NCBI RefSeq assembly: GCF_016616425.1
Contig: NZ_CP067101.1
Coordinates: 5,084,001-5,148,000 of the forward strand
Direction of reading: 5' to 3'
DNA length: 64,000 nucleotides
Source of the DNA: Bradyrhizobium diazoefficiens
GTDB taxonomy: Bacteria > Pseudomonadota > Alphaproteobacteria > Rhizobiales > Xanthobacteraceae
In this document: one piece after another, positions 18,507 to 25,879 of the stretch
Numbering within the stretch: the stretch's first letter is position 1
Layout of the letters: each line of letters starts with the position of its first letter
Position numbers and translations under genes: made by a program
Notes under the pieces: generated by a model
Told to the model about the DNA's origin: nothing
Databases searched by the model: none
Seen by the model: only the letters and a program-made list of their open reading frames with translations

Positions 18507-19814
18507 CTACCCCAGTTGAAACACAGCGACCGGCCGCTCATAGCCGCGCACGGCGACCTCGCCGAGCGCGACGACGTCACTGCCGTCATCGCCCAATGCT
18601 TCGCGCACCGAGGCGGAAATCAGAAGCTGCGAGCCGAACTCCTTGTTCAGCGCTTCCAGCCGCGAGGCGAAGTTCACGGTGTCGCCGATCACCGTGTACT
18701 CCTTGCGCCGGGGCGAGCCGATATTGCCGGCGACGACCTCGCCGAAATGAATGCCGATGCCGATCCGAAGCGGCCAGCTCGTCTGCGCGTTGATGCGGTC
18801 CATCGCGCTCAGCATCTCGCGGCCTGCGGCAACCGCACGCTGCGCGGCGTCGGAGGCCTCCAGCGGCGCGCCGAACAAGGCGAGAAAACCATCGCCCAGG
18901 AACTTGTTTACGATGCCGCCCTGACGATCAAGGATGTCCACCAGCACCGCAAAGGCGCCGTCGAGCCGCTCGACCACCTCCTGCGGGGAGCGCGACTGCG
19001 CGCCGGCGGTAAAGCCGCGGAAATCGACGAACATCACCGCGATGCGACGAAGATCACCGCTTGCGCTCGTTCCCTGCGCCATCAGCCGCTCCACTACCTG
19101 CGGAGAGACATGCTGGCCGAACAGGTTCGTCACCCGGTCGCGCGCGGTCGCCGCCGCAATGCTCGCGGCAAACTGGCGGCGGAGCTGCGCGCCGACGGCG
19201 CCCGCCAGCACGCCACAGATCAGGATGATGGTGCTGCGCACGGCGTGGAAATAGATCAGCGGTTCGTCGGCCTCGCCGGTCGAGTTGTAGTACAGCGCAA
19301 TGCTCAGAAGCTCCGCCGCGGCCACGAACCCTGTGAATGCAGAGAGCCAGAAGTCGAGCCGCAGGGTCGAGAGGATGACGAAGATGAAGTACATCAGGGG
19401 CACGGCGAAACCGAGCGCCTGGGCCGCGCCCATGGTCTGGATTTGCAGGATCAGGATGACGGTAGGCAGTGACGTCTCGATCAGCGAGCCGACATAGCGC
19501 CTGATCACCGGCAAGTCGCGATCGAGGCGGAGATTCTTCCTGATCTGGGTGTGGACCCAGACTTCGAACAGGATGAAGCCGATCAGGAGGCCATAGACCT
19601 CGATCAGCCCTTCCGTCCCCCGCCAAACGCGGTTCACGACGGAAGGATCGATCAGGTAAATCGCGGTGAGGAACAGCATCATGACGCAGCCCGTCGTGAT
19701 CAGCGCCCGCACCCGCAACAGCTCGGTGCGGAGCACTTCCCGCGTCAGCTCACGCTCGAAATCCTCCGATAGCACGGCGTGGTGCCGTGTCCTCCTGCTC
19801 GCAAATCTGACCAT
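18507..19814 (-). CDS. Membrane-bound class III adenylate/guanylate cyclase
   Basis: A 435-residue protein with a six-TM N-terminal module (~38-210) and a C-terminal class III catalytic domain (~250-435). All canonical catalytic residues are visible: metal ligands D264 (MFVDFRGF) and D308 (FLGDGF), purine-selecting K371 and D378 (KEYTVIGDTVN), and transition-state N381 and R385. Lys/Asp at the purine positions predicts cAMP synthesis. The start lies 31 bases after the ABC permease stop with a GAGGGG ribosome-binding site, so it may be the last gene of the efflux operon. Confidence 0.92.
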   Translation of the reverse strand: MVRFASRRTRHHAVLSEDFERELTREVLRTELLRVRALITTGCVMMLFLTAIYLIDPSVVNRVWRGTEGLIEVYGLLIGFILFEVWVHTQIRKNLRLDRDLPVIRRYVGSLIETSLPTVILILQIQTMGAAQALGFAVPLMYFIFVILSTLRLDFWLSAFTGFVAAAELLSIALYYNSTGEADEPLIYFHAVRSTIILICGVLAGAVGAQLRRQFAASIAAATARDRVTNLFGQHVSPQVVERLMAQGTSASGDLRRIAVMFVDFRGFTAGAQSRSPQEVVERLDGAFAVLVDILDRQGGIVNKFLGDGFLALFGAPLEASDAAQRAVAAGREMLSAMDRINAQTSWPLRIGIGIHFGEVVAGNIGSPRRKEYTVIGDTVNFASRLEALNKEFGSQLLISASVREALGDDGSDVVALGEVAVRGYERPVAVFQLG

Positions 19815-19845
19815 TCCGCCCCTCGATTCCGGGTGGCATTGTGCC

Positions 19846-21009
19846 TCAATCCAGCGTGCGGCGGAAGCGCGTCACGGCGATGGTCATCGCAAGCAGCATC
19901 AGGGCCGCCAACGCCAGCGTGTCGAAGCGCAAATTCTGCATGGTCGCGCCCTTCAGCATGATGGCGCGGACGATGCGCAGGTAATGGGTCAGCGGCAGGC
20001 ATTCGCCGACATATTGCGCCCAGGCCGGCATGCCCGCGAACGGGAACATGAAGCCGGACAGCAGAATGCTCGGCAAAAAGAACATCATCGACATCTGCAT
20101 GGCCTGGAGCTGGTTCTGCACCACTGTCGAGATCGTGTAGCCGATCGACAGGTTCGTGGTGATGAACAGCGTCGAGAGCAGCGCCAGCAGGAACAGGTTG
20201 CCGAGCACGGGGACGCCGAACAGCCCGACGCCGATGCCGATGATGAGGAACGCCTGCACGAATCCGACCAGCACGTAAGGCACGATCTTGCCGAACATCA
20301 CCTCGACCGGCTTGATTGGCATCGACAGCAGGCTCTCCATGGTGCCGCGCTCGACCTCGCGCGTGACCGAGAGCGCGGTGAAGATCAGCATGGTCATGGT
20401 GAGGATGGTGCCGACCAGGCCCGGCACGATATTGAGGCTGGAGGCGGCGGCCGGATTGTAGCGGGCATGCGCGCGGATCTCGAACGGCATCTCCGGGGGA
20501 TCGCCGATATAGAGGTCGTGCTTGAGCGCGGTCTGCACGATCATGCCGAGCGAGCCGATGGCCGCGCTCGCCGCCACCGGATCGGTCGCATCGGCCGCAA
20601 CCAGCAGCGCCGGCCTGTCGCCGCGCCGCACCGCGCGCTCGAAACCGCGCGGGATCTCGACGCCGAACAGCACCTTGCCGGATTTCAGGAGGTTGTCGAA
20701 ATCGTCGACGTCGTGCACTTCATAGAGGAAGCGGAAATAGGCCGTATTCTCCAGCGCCTTCAGGATCGAGCGGGCGAGATCGCTATCCTCCTGGAGCAGC
20801 ACCGCGCTCGGCAGATGGTGCGGTGTGGTGTTGATGGCATAGCCGAACAGCATGAGCTGCATCACCGGCAGCATCACGATCATCGCGAAAGACACGCGAT
20901 CTCGCTTGAGCTGGATGAACTCCTTGACCAGCATCGCATAGCAGCGCCGCAGGAAGCCGAAGCGCTCGCGGATTTCGCGCCGTGGTGCGGGATGGTCAAC
21001 TGCGCTCAT
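19846..21009 (-). CDS. ABC-2 type transporter permease (YbhR/YbhS-like)
   Basis: A 387-residue permease with one TM near residue 35, a large extracytoplasmic domain (~55-190), and five TM segments in the C-terminal half, including ATVTREVERGTMESLLSMP-type coupling motif (SVTREVERGTMESLL) and FFLPSILLSGFMFPFAGMP. It overlaps the ATPase gene by four bases and forms an export complex with it and the HlyD-like protein. E. coli YbhFSRG has two permeases; only one is encoded here, which would work as a homodimer. Confidence 0.92.
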   Translation of the reverse strand: MSAVDHPAPRREIRERFGFLRRCYAMLVKEFIQLKRDRVSFAMIVMLPVMQLMLFGYAINTTPHHLPSAVLLQEDSDLARSILKALENTAYFRFLYEVHDVDDFDNLLKSGKVLFGVEIPRGFERAVRRGDRPALLVAADATDPVAASAAIGSLGMIVQTALKHDLYIGDPPEMPFEIRAHARYNPAAASSLNIVPGLVGTILTMTMLIFTALSVTREVERGTMESLLSMPIKPVEVMFGKIVPYVLVGFVQAFLIIGIGVGLFGVPVLGNLFLLALLSTLFITTNLSIGYTISTVVQNQLQAMQMSMMFFLPSILLSGFMFPFAGMPAWAQYVGECLPLTHYLRIVRAIMLKGATMQNLRFDTLALAALMLLAMTIAVTRFRRTLD

Positions 21010-21938
21010 TGGAAATTGTCCGTAGAGCGCCCCATCAGCTCGATGAACACGTCTTCCAGCGAGGGCGACGATTTGTGCCAGTGCAAATCACTTCTGTCCC
21101 GCCACGGCGCGATGCTGGCTTCGAGCGCCGCGACGTCGCGTCCCGAAACATGCAGCGAGGTGCCGAACGGCGCCACCATGTCGATCCCGGACTTTCCGGT
21201 GAGCTCGGCCGCAAGGCCGTTGAGATCCTCGCCCGTCACGGTGTAGGTCGTCAGCGCGGATTTCGCGATCACCTCCTCCACCGTGCCGTGCGTCAGCAGA
21301 TGGCCGTAGGCGATGTAGGCGATCTCGTGGCAGCGCTCGGCTTCGTCCATGTAGTGGGTCGAGACCAGTACGGTGAGGCCCTCGGCGGCAAGCGCGTGGA
21401 TCTCGTTCCAGAAGTCGCGCCGCGCCTTGGGATCGACGCCGGCCGTGGGCTCATCGAGCAGCAGCAATTGCGGATTGGGCAGCGTGCAGGCCCCCAGCGC
21501 CAGCCGCTGCTTCCAGCCGCCGGAGAGCTCGCCGGCGAGTTGCTCCCCGCGCCCAGAGAGCCCGAGCCGCTTGATCATGTCGCGCGCCGCGCCTCGCGCG
21601 TCGGCCAGGCCATAGAGCCGCGCGACGAATTCGAGGTTCTCGCGCACGGAGAGATCCTGGTACAGGCTGAAGCGCTGGGTCATATAGCCGACCTGGCGCT
21701 TGATCTTCTCGGCATCGCGCCGGATGTCGTAGCCGAGGCAGGTGCCCTCGCCGCTATCAGGCGTGAGCAGCCCGCAGAGAATGCGGATGGTGGTGGTCTT
21801 GCCGGAACCGTTGGGCCCGAGGAAGCCGTAGATCGAGCCGCGCCGCACCTGCATCGACAGATCGTGCACGACCTCGCGGCCGCCGAACGATTTGCTCAGG
21901 CCCTTGACGTCGATCGCGATCCCGTTGCCGCCGTTCAT
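21006..21938 (-). CDS. ABC transporter ATP-binding protein (YbhF/CcmA-like)
   Basis: A 310-residue ATPase with Walker A GPNGSGKTTTIR (~38-49), Q-loop (YMTQRFSLYQDL), signature ELSGGWKQRLALG, Walker B LLLLDEPTAGVD and H-loop STHYMDEAERC. A C-terminal extension of ~80 residues follows, as in drug-export ATPases. Only one nucleotide-binding domain is present, against two in E. coli YbhF. The gene overlaps both neighbours by four bases, so the operon is translationally coupled. Confidence 0.94.
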   Translation of the reverse strand: MNGGNGIAIDVKGLSKSFGGREVVHDLSMQVRRGSIYGFLGPNGSGKTTTIRILCGLLTPDSGEGTCLGYDIRRDAEKIKRQVGYMTQRFSLYQDLSVRENLEFVARLYGLADARGAARDMIKRLGLSGRGEQLAGELSGGWKQRLALGACTLPNPQLLLLDEPTAGVDPKARRDFWNEIHALAAEGLTVLVSTHYMDEAERCHEIAYIAYGHLLTHGTVEEVIAKSALTTYTVTGEDLNGLAAELTGKSGIDMVAPFGTSLHVSGRDVAALEASIAPWRDRSDLHWHKSSPSLEDVFIELMGRSTDNFQ

Positions 21939-22723
21939 CGCTTGTCCGCCACCGGGGTTTTTGGATTGAGATAGACGTCGATCGGCTGTCCGACCCGCAA
22001 GGCGTCGGGCCGCGCCGGCCGCGCCTGGATCAGATAGACCAGCTTGTTGCGCTCATCGAGGCTGTAGATGACAGGCGGGGTGTATTCGGCCGAGGTCGCG
22101 ATGAAATAGATCTTTGCCGTGAGATCGGCCGCGCAATTATCGCAGGAGACACGTACCGTATCGCCGATCGCGAGCTTCGGCAGCGCGGTCTCCGGCACGA
22201 AGAACCGCAGCTTCATGTTGCCGGGCGGCATGATCGACAGCACCGGCCGCTGCGCCGCCACCATCTCGCCCTCCCGGAAATAGATCTGCTGGATGGTGCC
22301 GGCAACGGGCGCCACGCCCTTGCGCCGCGCCAGCCGTGTCTCCGACGTCGCAACCTTCGCTTCGGCAACGCGCAGAGCGGACACGGCGGAATCGAGATTG
22401 GCCTGCGTGCCGGAGCCGGTCTTGCTCAGTGAGGCCGCGCGATCATAGGTCTGTTGCGCATTCGCCAGCGTCGCCTTGTTCTGGTTGAGATCGGCGAGCT
22501 GAAGATCGTCATCGACGGAATAGAGGGCATCGCCGACCTTGACCTCATCGCCCTCGCGGACATTGAGCTTCGTCACCCGTCCGGCTTCGTCCGGGCTGAC
22601 GAAGATCATGTCGGCCTCGACCCAGCCCTGGAAGCCGGGATTGCGCTTCTCGTTGCACCCGGCCAGCGAGGTTGCGAGCGCGATGGCCAATGCAATACTG
22701 AAAATTGCTTGCGACGACCTCAT
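21935..22723 (-). CDS. HlyD/membrane fusion protein of ABC exporter (YbhG-like)
   Basis: A 262-residue periplasmic adaptor with an N-terminal lipoprotein-type signal (IALATSLAGCNEKR, lipobox LAGC near residue 23), a biotinyl-lipoyl-like half motif (VSPDEAGRVTKLNVREGDEVKVGDALYSVDD), a short coiled-coil hairpin (~80-125) and a second half motif (VAPVAGTIQQIYFREGEMV). It links the inner-membrane ABC exporter to an outer-membrane channel. It overlaps the TetR and ATPase genes by four bases on each side. Confidence 0.92.
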   Translation of the reverse strand: MRSSQAIFSIALAIALATSLAGCNEKRNPGFQGWVEADMIFVSPDEAGRVTKLNVREGDEVKVGDALYSVDDDLQLADLNQNKATLANAQQTYDRAASLSKTGSGTQANLDSAVSALRVAEAKVATSETRLARRKGVAPVAGTIQQIYFREGEMVAAQRPVLSIMPPGNMKLRFFVPETALPKLAIGDTVRVSCDNCAADLTAKIYFIATSAEYTPPVIYSLDERNKLVYLIQARPARPDALRVGQPIDVYLNPKTPVADKR

Positions 22724-23415
22724 GTCGTCCTCCGTTCGCCAAAAATCAAATCGAGATGGACGTGCAGCATCTCCTGCGCATCCAGCGGCGCATGCCGCGC
22801 AAACAGGCTCTGCCAGATCACCGCGATCATCGCGGGTGCGACCAGGATTTGCGGATAGCGCGCGAGATTCTTCTCCCGGATCTCGCCGCGGGCGATGCCA
22901 AGCTCGATCAGCGCACGCATGGCGGCGATGCCGCGCGAGACGACCTCGCGGTAGTAGAAGTCGGCGACGGCTGGAAAGCGCGGCCCCTCCGCCACGATCA
23001 GGCGTACCAGGTCACCGCGCCTGGTGCCGATGACCTCTTTCAGGAAGCTGCTGGCGAACGCCTCGATGAGGTCGCGCACCGAGCCCGTCGGCGGCGGCAA
23101 TGCAGTGAGCCGCTCCACCACCGGCACGATCACGACACGCACCAGCTCCTCGAACATCGATTCCTTGTCCCTGAAGTGCAGGTAGATCGTGCCCTTGGCG
23201 ACACCGGCGCGCTTGGCGATGTCGTCGAGCCGCGTCGCCGCAAATCCGCGCGAGATGAATTCCTCCATCGCCGCCTCCACAATGGCGGCGCGGCGCTCCG
23301 CCGCGCGCGTGGCGCGGCTGGAGGCGGGCGTGGTCGCCGCCTCGGCGACTCCGGCCGTGTGCCGCCCGGATCGGGTCGTGGATCCCGCCGTGGCTTTACG
23401 TGGCTTCTCTACCAT
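22720..23415 (-). CDS. TetR family repressor of the ABC export operon (CecR-like)
   Basis: A 231-residue TetR protein with a ~35-residue Thr/Ala/Arg-rich leader, then the HTH domain (RRAAIVEAAMEEFISRGFAATRLDDIAKRAGVAKGTIYLHFRDKE) and a C-terminal ligand domain ending LDLIFGERRTT. It is first in the operon, overlapping the HlyD-like gene by four bases. The same TetR-HlyD-ABC order is found in E. coli cecR-ybhGFSR. A near-perfect 20-base dyad 9 bases before its ATG is probably its own operator. Confidence 0.92.
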   Translation of the reverse strand: MVEKPRKATAGSTTRSGRHTAGVAEAATTPASSRATRAAERRAAIVEAAMEEFISRGFAATRLDDIAKRAGVAKGTIYLHFRDKESMFEELVRVVIVPVVERLTALPPPTGSVRDLIEAFASSFLKEVIGTRRGDLVRLIVAEGPRFPAVADFYYREVVSRGIAAMRALIELGIARGEIREKNLARYPQILVAPAMIAVIWQSLFARHAPLDAQEMLHVHLDLIFGERRTT

Positions 23416-23424
23416 CTTTTAATT

Positions 23425-23444
23425 ATGACTGACTGGTCAGTCAT
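23425..23444. promoter_or_regulatory. Operator dyad of the TetR export operon
   Basis: ATGACTGACT followed directly by GGTCAGTCAT gives a 20-base dyad with nine of ten arm positions matching. It lies immediately upstream of the TetR start and resembles known TetR-family half-sites (TGACTGAC-type). Binding here would block transcription of the whole export operon. Confidence 0.7.
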
Positions 23445-23476
23445 GTCAAGAACAGGAATAGTTGAGCGAATAGCAA

Positions 23477-23511
23477 ATTAGTACTTGCTAATGAATTAGT
23501 ATCTGCTAATG
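23477..23511. promoter_or_regulatory. Tandem ArsR operator
   Basis: Two 17-base copies of ATTAG-N6-CTAATG start at 23477 and 23495, exactly 18 bases apart. Each is an ATTAG/CTAAT dyad. They lie 8 bases before the ArsR start, the expected place for autoregulation by a winged-helix dimer. The low GC of this stretch contrasts with the surroundings. Confidence 0.7.
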
Positions 23512-23518
23512 TATTCTC

Positions 23519-23854
23519 ATGATCGAAGCCCCTCCGAATTCCATCACCACCGTCATCCGCGCCCTCGCCGATCCAACCCGTCGCGCCGTGTTCGAGCGCG
23601 TGTTCGAGAGCAAGGAAATCAGCGTTACCGAGCTGACGCGCGGCAGCGGCGTCACCCAGGGCGCGATCTCGCAGCACCTGAAATCCCTCAGGCAGGCGGG
23701 CCTCGTTGCCGAGCGCGCCGAGGGCCGCAACGTCTATTACCGCGCCGCGCCGCAAGGACTCGAGCCACTGGTCAGCTGGATGGACCATTACGGCGTGTTC
23801 TGGCGCGAGCGTTTCCAGAACCTGCGTGACCTGTTGAAGGAGATCGATCCATGA
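23519..23854 (+). CDS. ArsR/SmtB family transcriptional regulator
   Basis: A 111-residue winged-helix protein (TVIRALADPTRRAVFERVFES near the start, then TELTRGSGVTQGAISQHLKSLRQAGLVAERAEGRNVYYRA). It lacks the metal-binding CxC motif of ArsR itself and fits the subgroup usually found beside AHSA1/SRPBCC genes. It overlaps the AHSA1 gene by four bases and probably represses its own operon through the tandem dyads upstream. Confidence 0.93.
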   Translation: MIEAPPNSITTVIRALADPTRRAVFERVFESKEISVTELTRGSGVTQGAISQHLKSLRQAGLVAERAEGRNVYYRAAPQGLEPLVSWMDHYGVFWRERFQNLRDLLKEIDP

Positions 23855-24324
23855 GTGCTGCTTCCAATGCTCAAGTCCAACACCAAACCAAAGACATCGT
23901 CATCGACGAGGTCTTCCCTCACGGCGTCGCGACGATCTGGAAGGCGCTGACCAGCGCCCAGCTCATTGCGCGCTGGCTGATGCCGCCGACCGGCTTTGAG
24001 GCCGTCGAAGGCAACACCTTCACGTTCAAGACCAATCCGGCCGGCGCGTGGGATGGCACGATCCATTGCCGCGTGCTGGAGGTCGTCCCGAACCGACGCT
24101 TCGCCTACGCCTGGCAGGGCGGCGACGAGGGCAATAGCGGCTACGGGTCGGCGCTCGACACCGTCGTCACCTGGTCCCTCACGCCGGTCGAAGCAGGAAC
24201 GCGCGTGCGCGTGGTGCATTCGGGCTTCGCAATGCCGAAGAACGACACCGCTTATCGCAACATGAGCGACGGCTGGGTCAAGGTGCTGCAGCGGCTCGAC
24301 GTCATCTCCGGCGAAGACCAATAA
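23851..24324 (+). CDS. SRPBCC / AHSA1 domain protein
   Basis: A 157-residue START-like hydrophobic-pocket protein. IVIDEVFPHGVATIWKALTSAQLIARWLMP at the N-terminus and GTRVRVVHSGF...YRNMSDGWVKVLQRLD at the C-terminus are AHSA1 signatures. Genes of this kind are very often coupled to an ArsR regulator, as here (four-base overlap). The ligand is unknown. It is followed 12 bases later by a GFA gene, giving a three-gene operon. Confidence 0.92.
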   Translation: MSAASNAQVQHQTKDIVIDEVFPHGVATIWKALTSAQLIARWLMPPTGFEAVEGNTFTFKTNPAGAWDGTIHCRVLEVVPNRRFAYAWQGGDEGNSGYGSALDTVVTWSLTPVEAGTRVRVVHSGFAMPKNDTAYRNMSDGWVKVLQRLDVISGEDQ

Positions 24325-24336
24325 GAAAGCATCGCG

Positions 24337-24750
24337 ATGAACAAGTCCTATACCGGCGGCTGCGCATGCGGCGCGATCCGCTATTCGATTGCCGGCGAGC
24401 CGCTGTTCAGCAATCACTGCCAGTGCCGGGACTGTCAGCGGGAGAGCGGCAGCGGCCATGGCTCCTACGCAACTTTCGCGCGCGCCGGCGTCACGGTAAC
24501 CGGCGAGGCGAAGCATTGGGACATGGTTGCTGACAGCGGCAACGTGAAGACGCGTAGTTTCTGCCCGCAATGCGGCGTAGCCGTATACATGACCTTCGCG
24601 GCACAGCCCGACGTCTTCACGATCCGAGCCGCAAGCCTCGACGAGCCCGCCCGCTACAAGCCGCACGCAGTCACTTTCGCCGCGCGCGGACATGGCTGGG
24701 ACCCTCTCGACCCCGGCCTGACGATGTTCGCAGGCATGCCGCCGGGGTAG
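24337..24750 (+). CDS. GFA (glutathione-dependent formaldehyde-activating-like) family protein
   Basis: A 137-residue zinc protein with the GFA cysteine pattern: GGCACGAIRY (~8-17), HCQCRDCQRESGSGHG (~28-43) and FCPQCGVAVY (~80-89), six or seven Cys able to bind two Zn ions. Family members are mostly uncharacterised beyond the original formaldehyde-activating enzyme. It is the third gene of the ArsR-AHSA1 operon. Confidence 0.9.
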   Translation: MNKSYTGGCACGAIRYSIAGEPLFSNHCQCRDCQRESGSGHGSYATFARAGVTVTGEAKHWDMVADSGNVKTRSFCPQCGVAVYMTFAAQPDVFTIRAASLDEPARYKPHAVTFAARGHGWDPLDPGLTMFAGMPPG

Positions 24751-24760
24751 CCACGCTCTC

Positions 24761-24843
24761 CGTCATTGCGAGAAGCAAAAGCGACGTAGCAATTGCCGCG
24801 GTGGAAAGACCCTGGATTGCTTCGCTTCGCTCGCAACGACGAC
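24761..24843. repeat. Palindromic repeat (CGTCATTGCGAG / TTGCTTCGCTTCGCTCGCAA type)
   Basis: CGTCATTGCGAG at the left is inverted relative to CTCGCAACGACG at the right, with AGCAATTGCCGCGG and CCTGGATTGCTTCGC inside. The same core recurs at 35149-35237. It lies between the convergent GFA and DUF2000 genes. Confidence 0.75.
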
Positions 24844-24865
24844 GGGAGCTGTCGAGCAGCGGCCG

Positions 24866-25276
24866 CTAGCTATGAAACTTCAGGCCGTCAACGATCTTGT
24901 CGATCAGCTTGCGCTCGGCCCGCATGGCGATGCCAACGAGATTGAGATCCGTTCGCGCGACTGCCCTTACTGCCTCGCGGTTGGCGGCATCATGCGTAGT
25001 GCTGAACATGTCCTCGGTATAGACCGCCGGCTTGACGTTACGCGCGAGCGCACGGTCCAGCGCGCGCGACAACGCCGGACCGTCGGCGCCATAGATCAGG
25101 ATCGGCTGGCCGATCAGCGCGTGATATGTCGTGCCCGAGGCGTCTTCATAGGCTTCGCCGATGCATTCGGGAAAGGCCGCGGCGATGCCGCTGGTGAGGA
25201 AGGACGCAACGTTGAGCTTCTGCCAAGCCTGAAGATCGGTGCGGATCACGATCGCGATCTTGGTATCGAACTGCAT
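24866..25276 (-). CDS. DUF2000 family protein
   Basis: A 136-residue protein matching DUF2000 (TKIAIVIRTDLQAWQKLNVASFLTSGI near the N-terminus, PILIYGADGPALSRALDRAL in the middle). The family adopts a peptidyl-tRNA hydrolase 2-like fold, but activity has not been shown as far as I know. Single gene between two palindromic repeats, suggesting its own short transcript. Confidence 0.82.
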   Translation of the reverse strand: MQFDTKIAIVIRTDLQAWQKLNVASFLTSGIAAAFPECIGEAYEDASGTTYHALIGQPILIYGADGPALSRALDRALARNVKPAVYTEDMFSTTHDAANREAVRAVARTDLNLVGIAMRAERKLIDKIVDGLKFHS

Positions 25277-25290
25277 GTATTCCCTCGATT

Positions 25291-25370
25291 GTCATTCCGG
25301 GACGATGCGCAGCATCGTACCCGGAATCTCGAGATTTCCGGGTTCGCGCCGCCGCGCGCCCCGGAATGAC
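25291..25370. repeat. Intergenic palindromic repeat (CATTCCGGG type)
   Basis: GTCATTCCGGGACGATGCGCAGC...CCCGGAATCTC is followed by the inverted GAGATTTCCGGGTTCGCG...CGCCCCGGAATGAC. Same family as 8327-8405, 29738-29847 and 58686-58778. Confidence 0.75.
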
Positions 25371-25380
25371 CATACAAGAA

Positions 25381-25770
25381 TCAACCCTTGGCGTCGCACG
25401 TCCAGGCGCGGATCACGCATTCCTTGCCGCCGTATTTGTAGCATTCGCGCGTGGCGGCATTGAGAGAGGCGGAAATCTTCGGCTTGACGGCATAGCCATA
25501 GGCGCCGCAGGGATTGGCAAGATCGACCGACATAGCGGCACAGGCGCGCTTCATCGTCACGGTGGTGCAATCGCCCTTGCACTGCTTCTGCGCCGCGGCA
25601 CGGGCCTCGTCCTCGCGGCCGTAGTCAAAGGCCTGGCCGTAGGCGCCGCATTTGCCGACTGCAAATGCGCCAGCGGCATGGGCCTCGGTGACGTCGCGAG
25701 CGCCCGTGACGGCAACTGACAAGACAAAGCAAAACATCGCGCAACGGCGCGCGACGACGGTCGAAGACAT
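25381..25770 (-). CDS. Secreted DUF4189-type cysteine-rich protein
   Basis: A 129-residue protein with a signal peptide (~1-32, MFCFVLSVAVTGARDVTEAHA) and two similar repeats of about 45 residues: GKCGAYGQAFDYGREDEARAAAQKQC and NPCGAYGYAVKPKISASLNAATRECY, each with paired Cys. This is the DUF4189 pattern (small secreted domain with GxxxxA and Cys). Start at 25770 with a GGGAGGG ribosome-binding site. The function is unknown. Confidence 0.75.
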   Translation of the reverse strand: MSSTVVARRCAMFCFVLSVAVTGARDVTEAHAAGAFAVGKCGAYGQAFDYGREDEARAAAQKQCKGDCTTVTMKRACAAMSVDLANPCGAYGYAVKPKISASLNAATRECYKYGGKECVIRAWTCDAKG

Positions 25771-25879
25771 GGAAAATCCCTCCCCCCAGGCAGGTGAAAG
25801 AGACTCTAAGCGCCGGTCGTTTCCAGATGATGAACGGGTGGTTGAAATCGAGCGGTCGGGCGCCGGTCGCACCGAGGCA

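Noticed and set aside
19666..21246. A 526-residue plus-strand ORF opposite the ABC permease
   Set aside because: Antisense shadow rich in His/Gln/Glu/Arg; the minus-strand permease and ATPase have full motifs.
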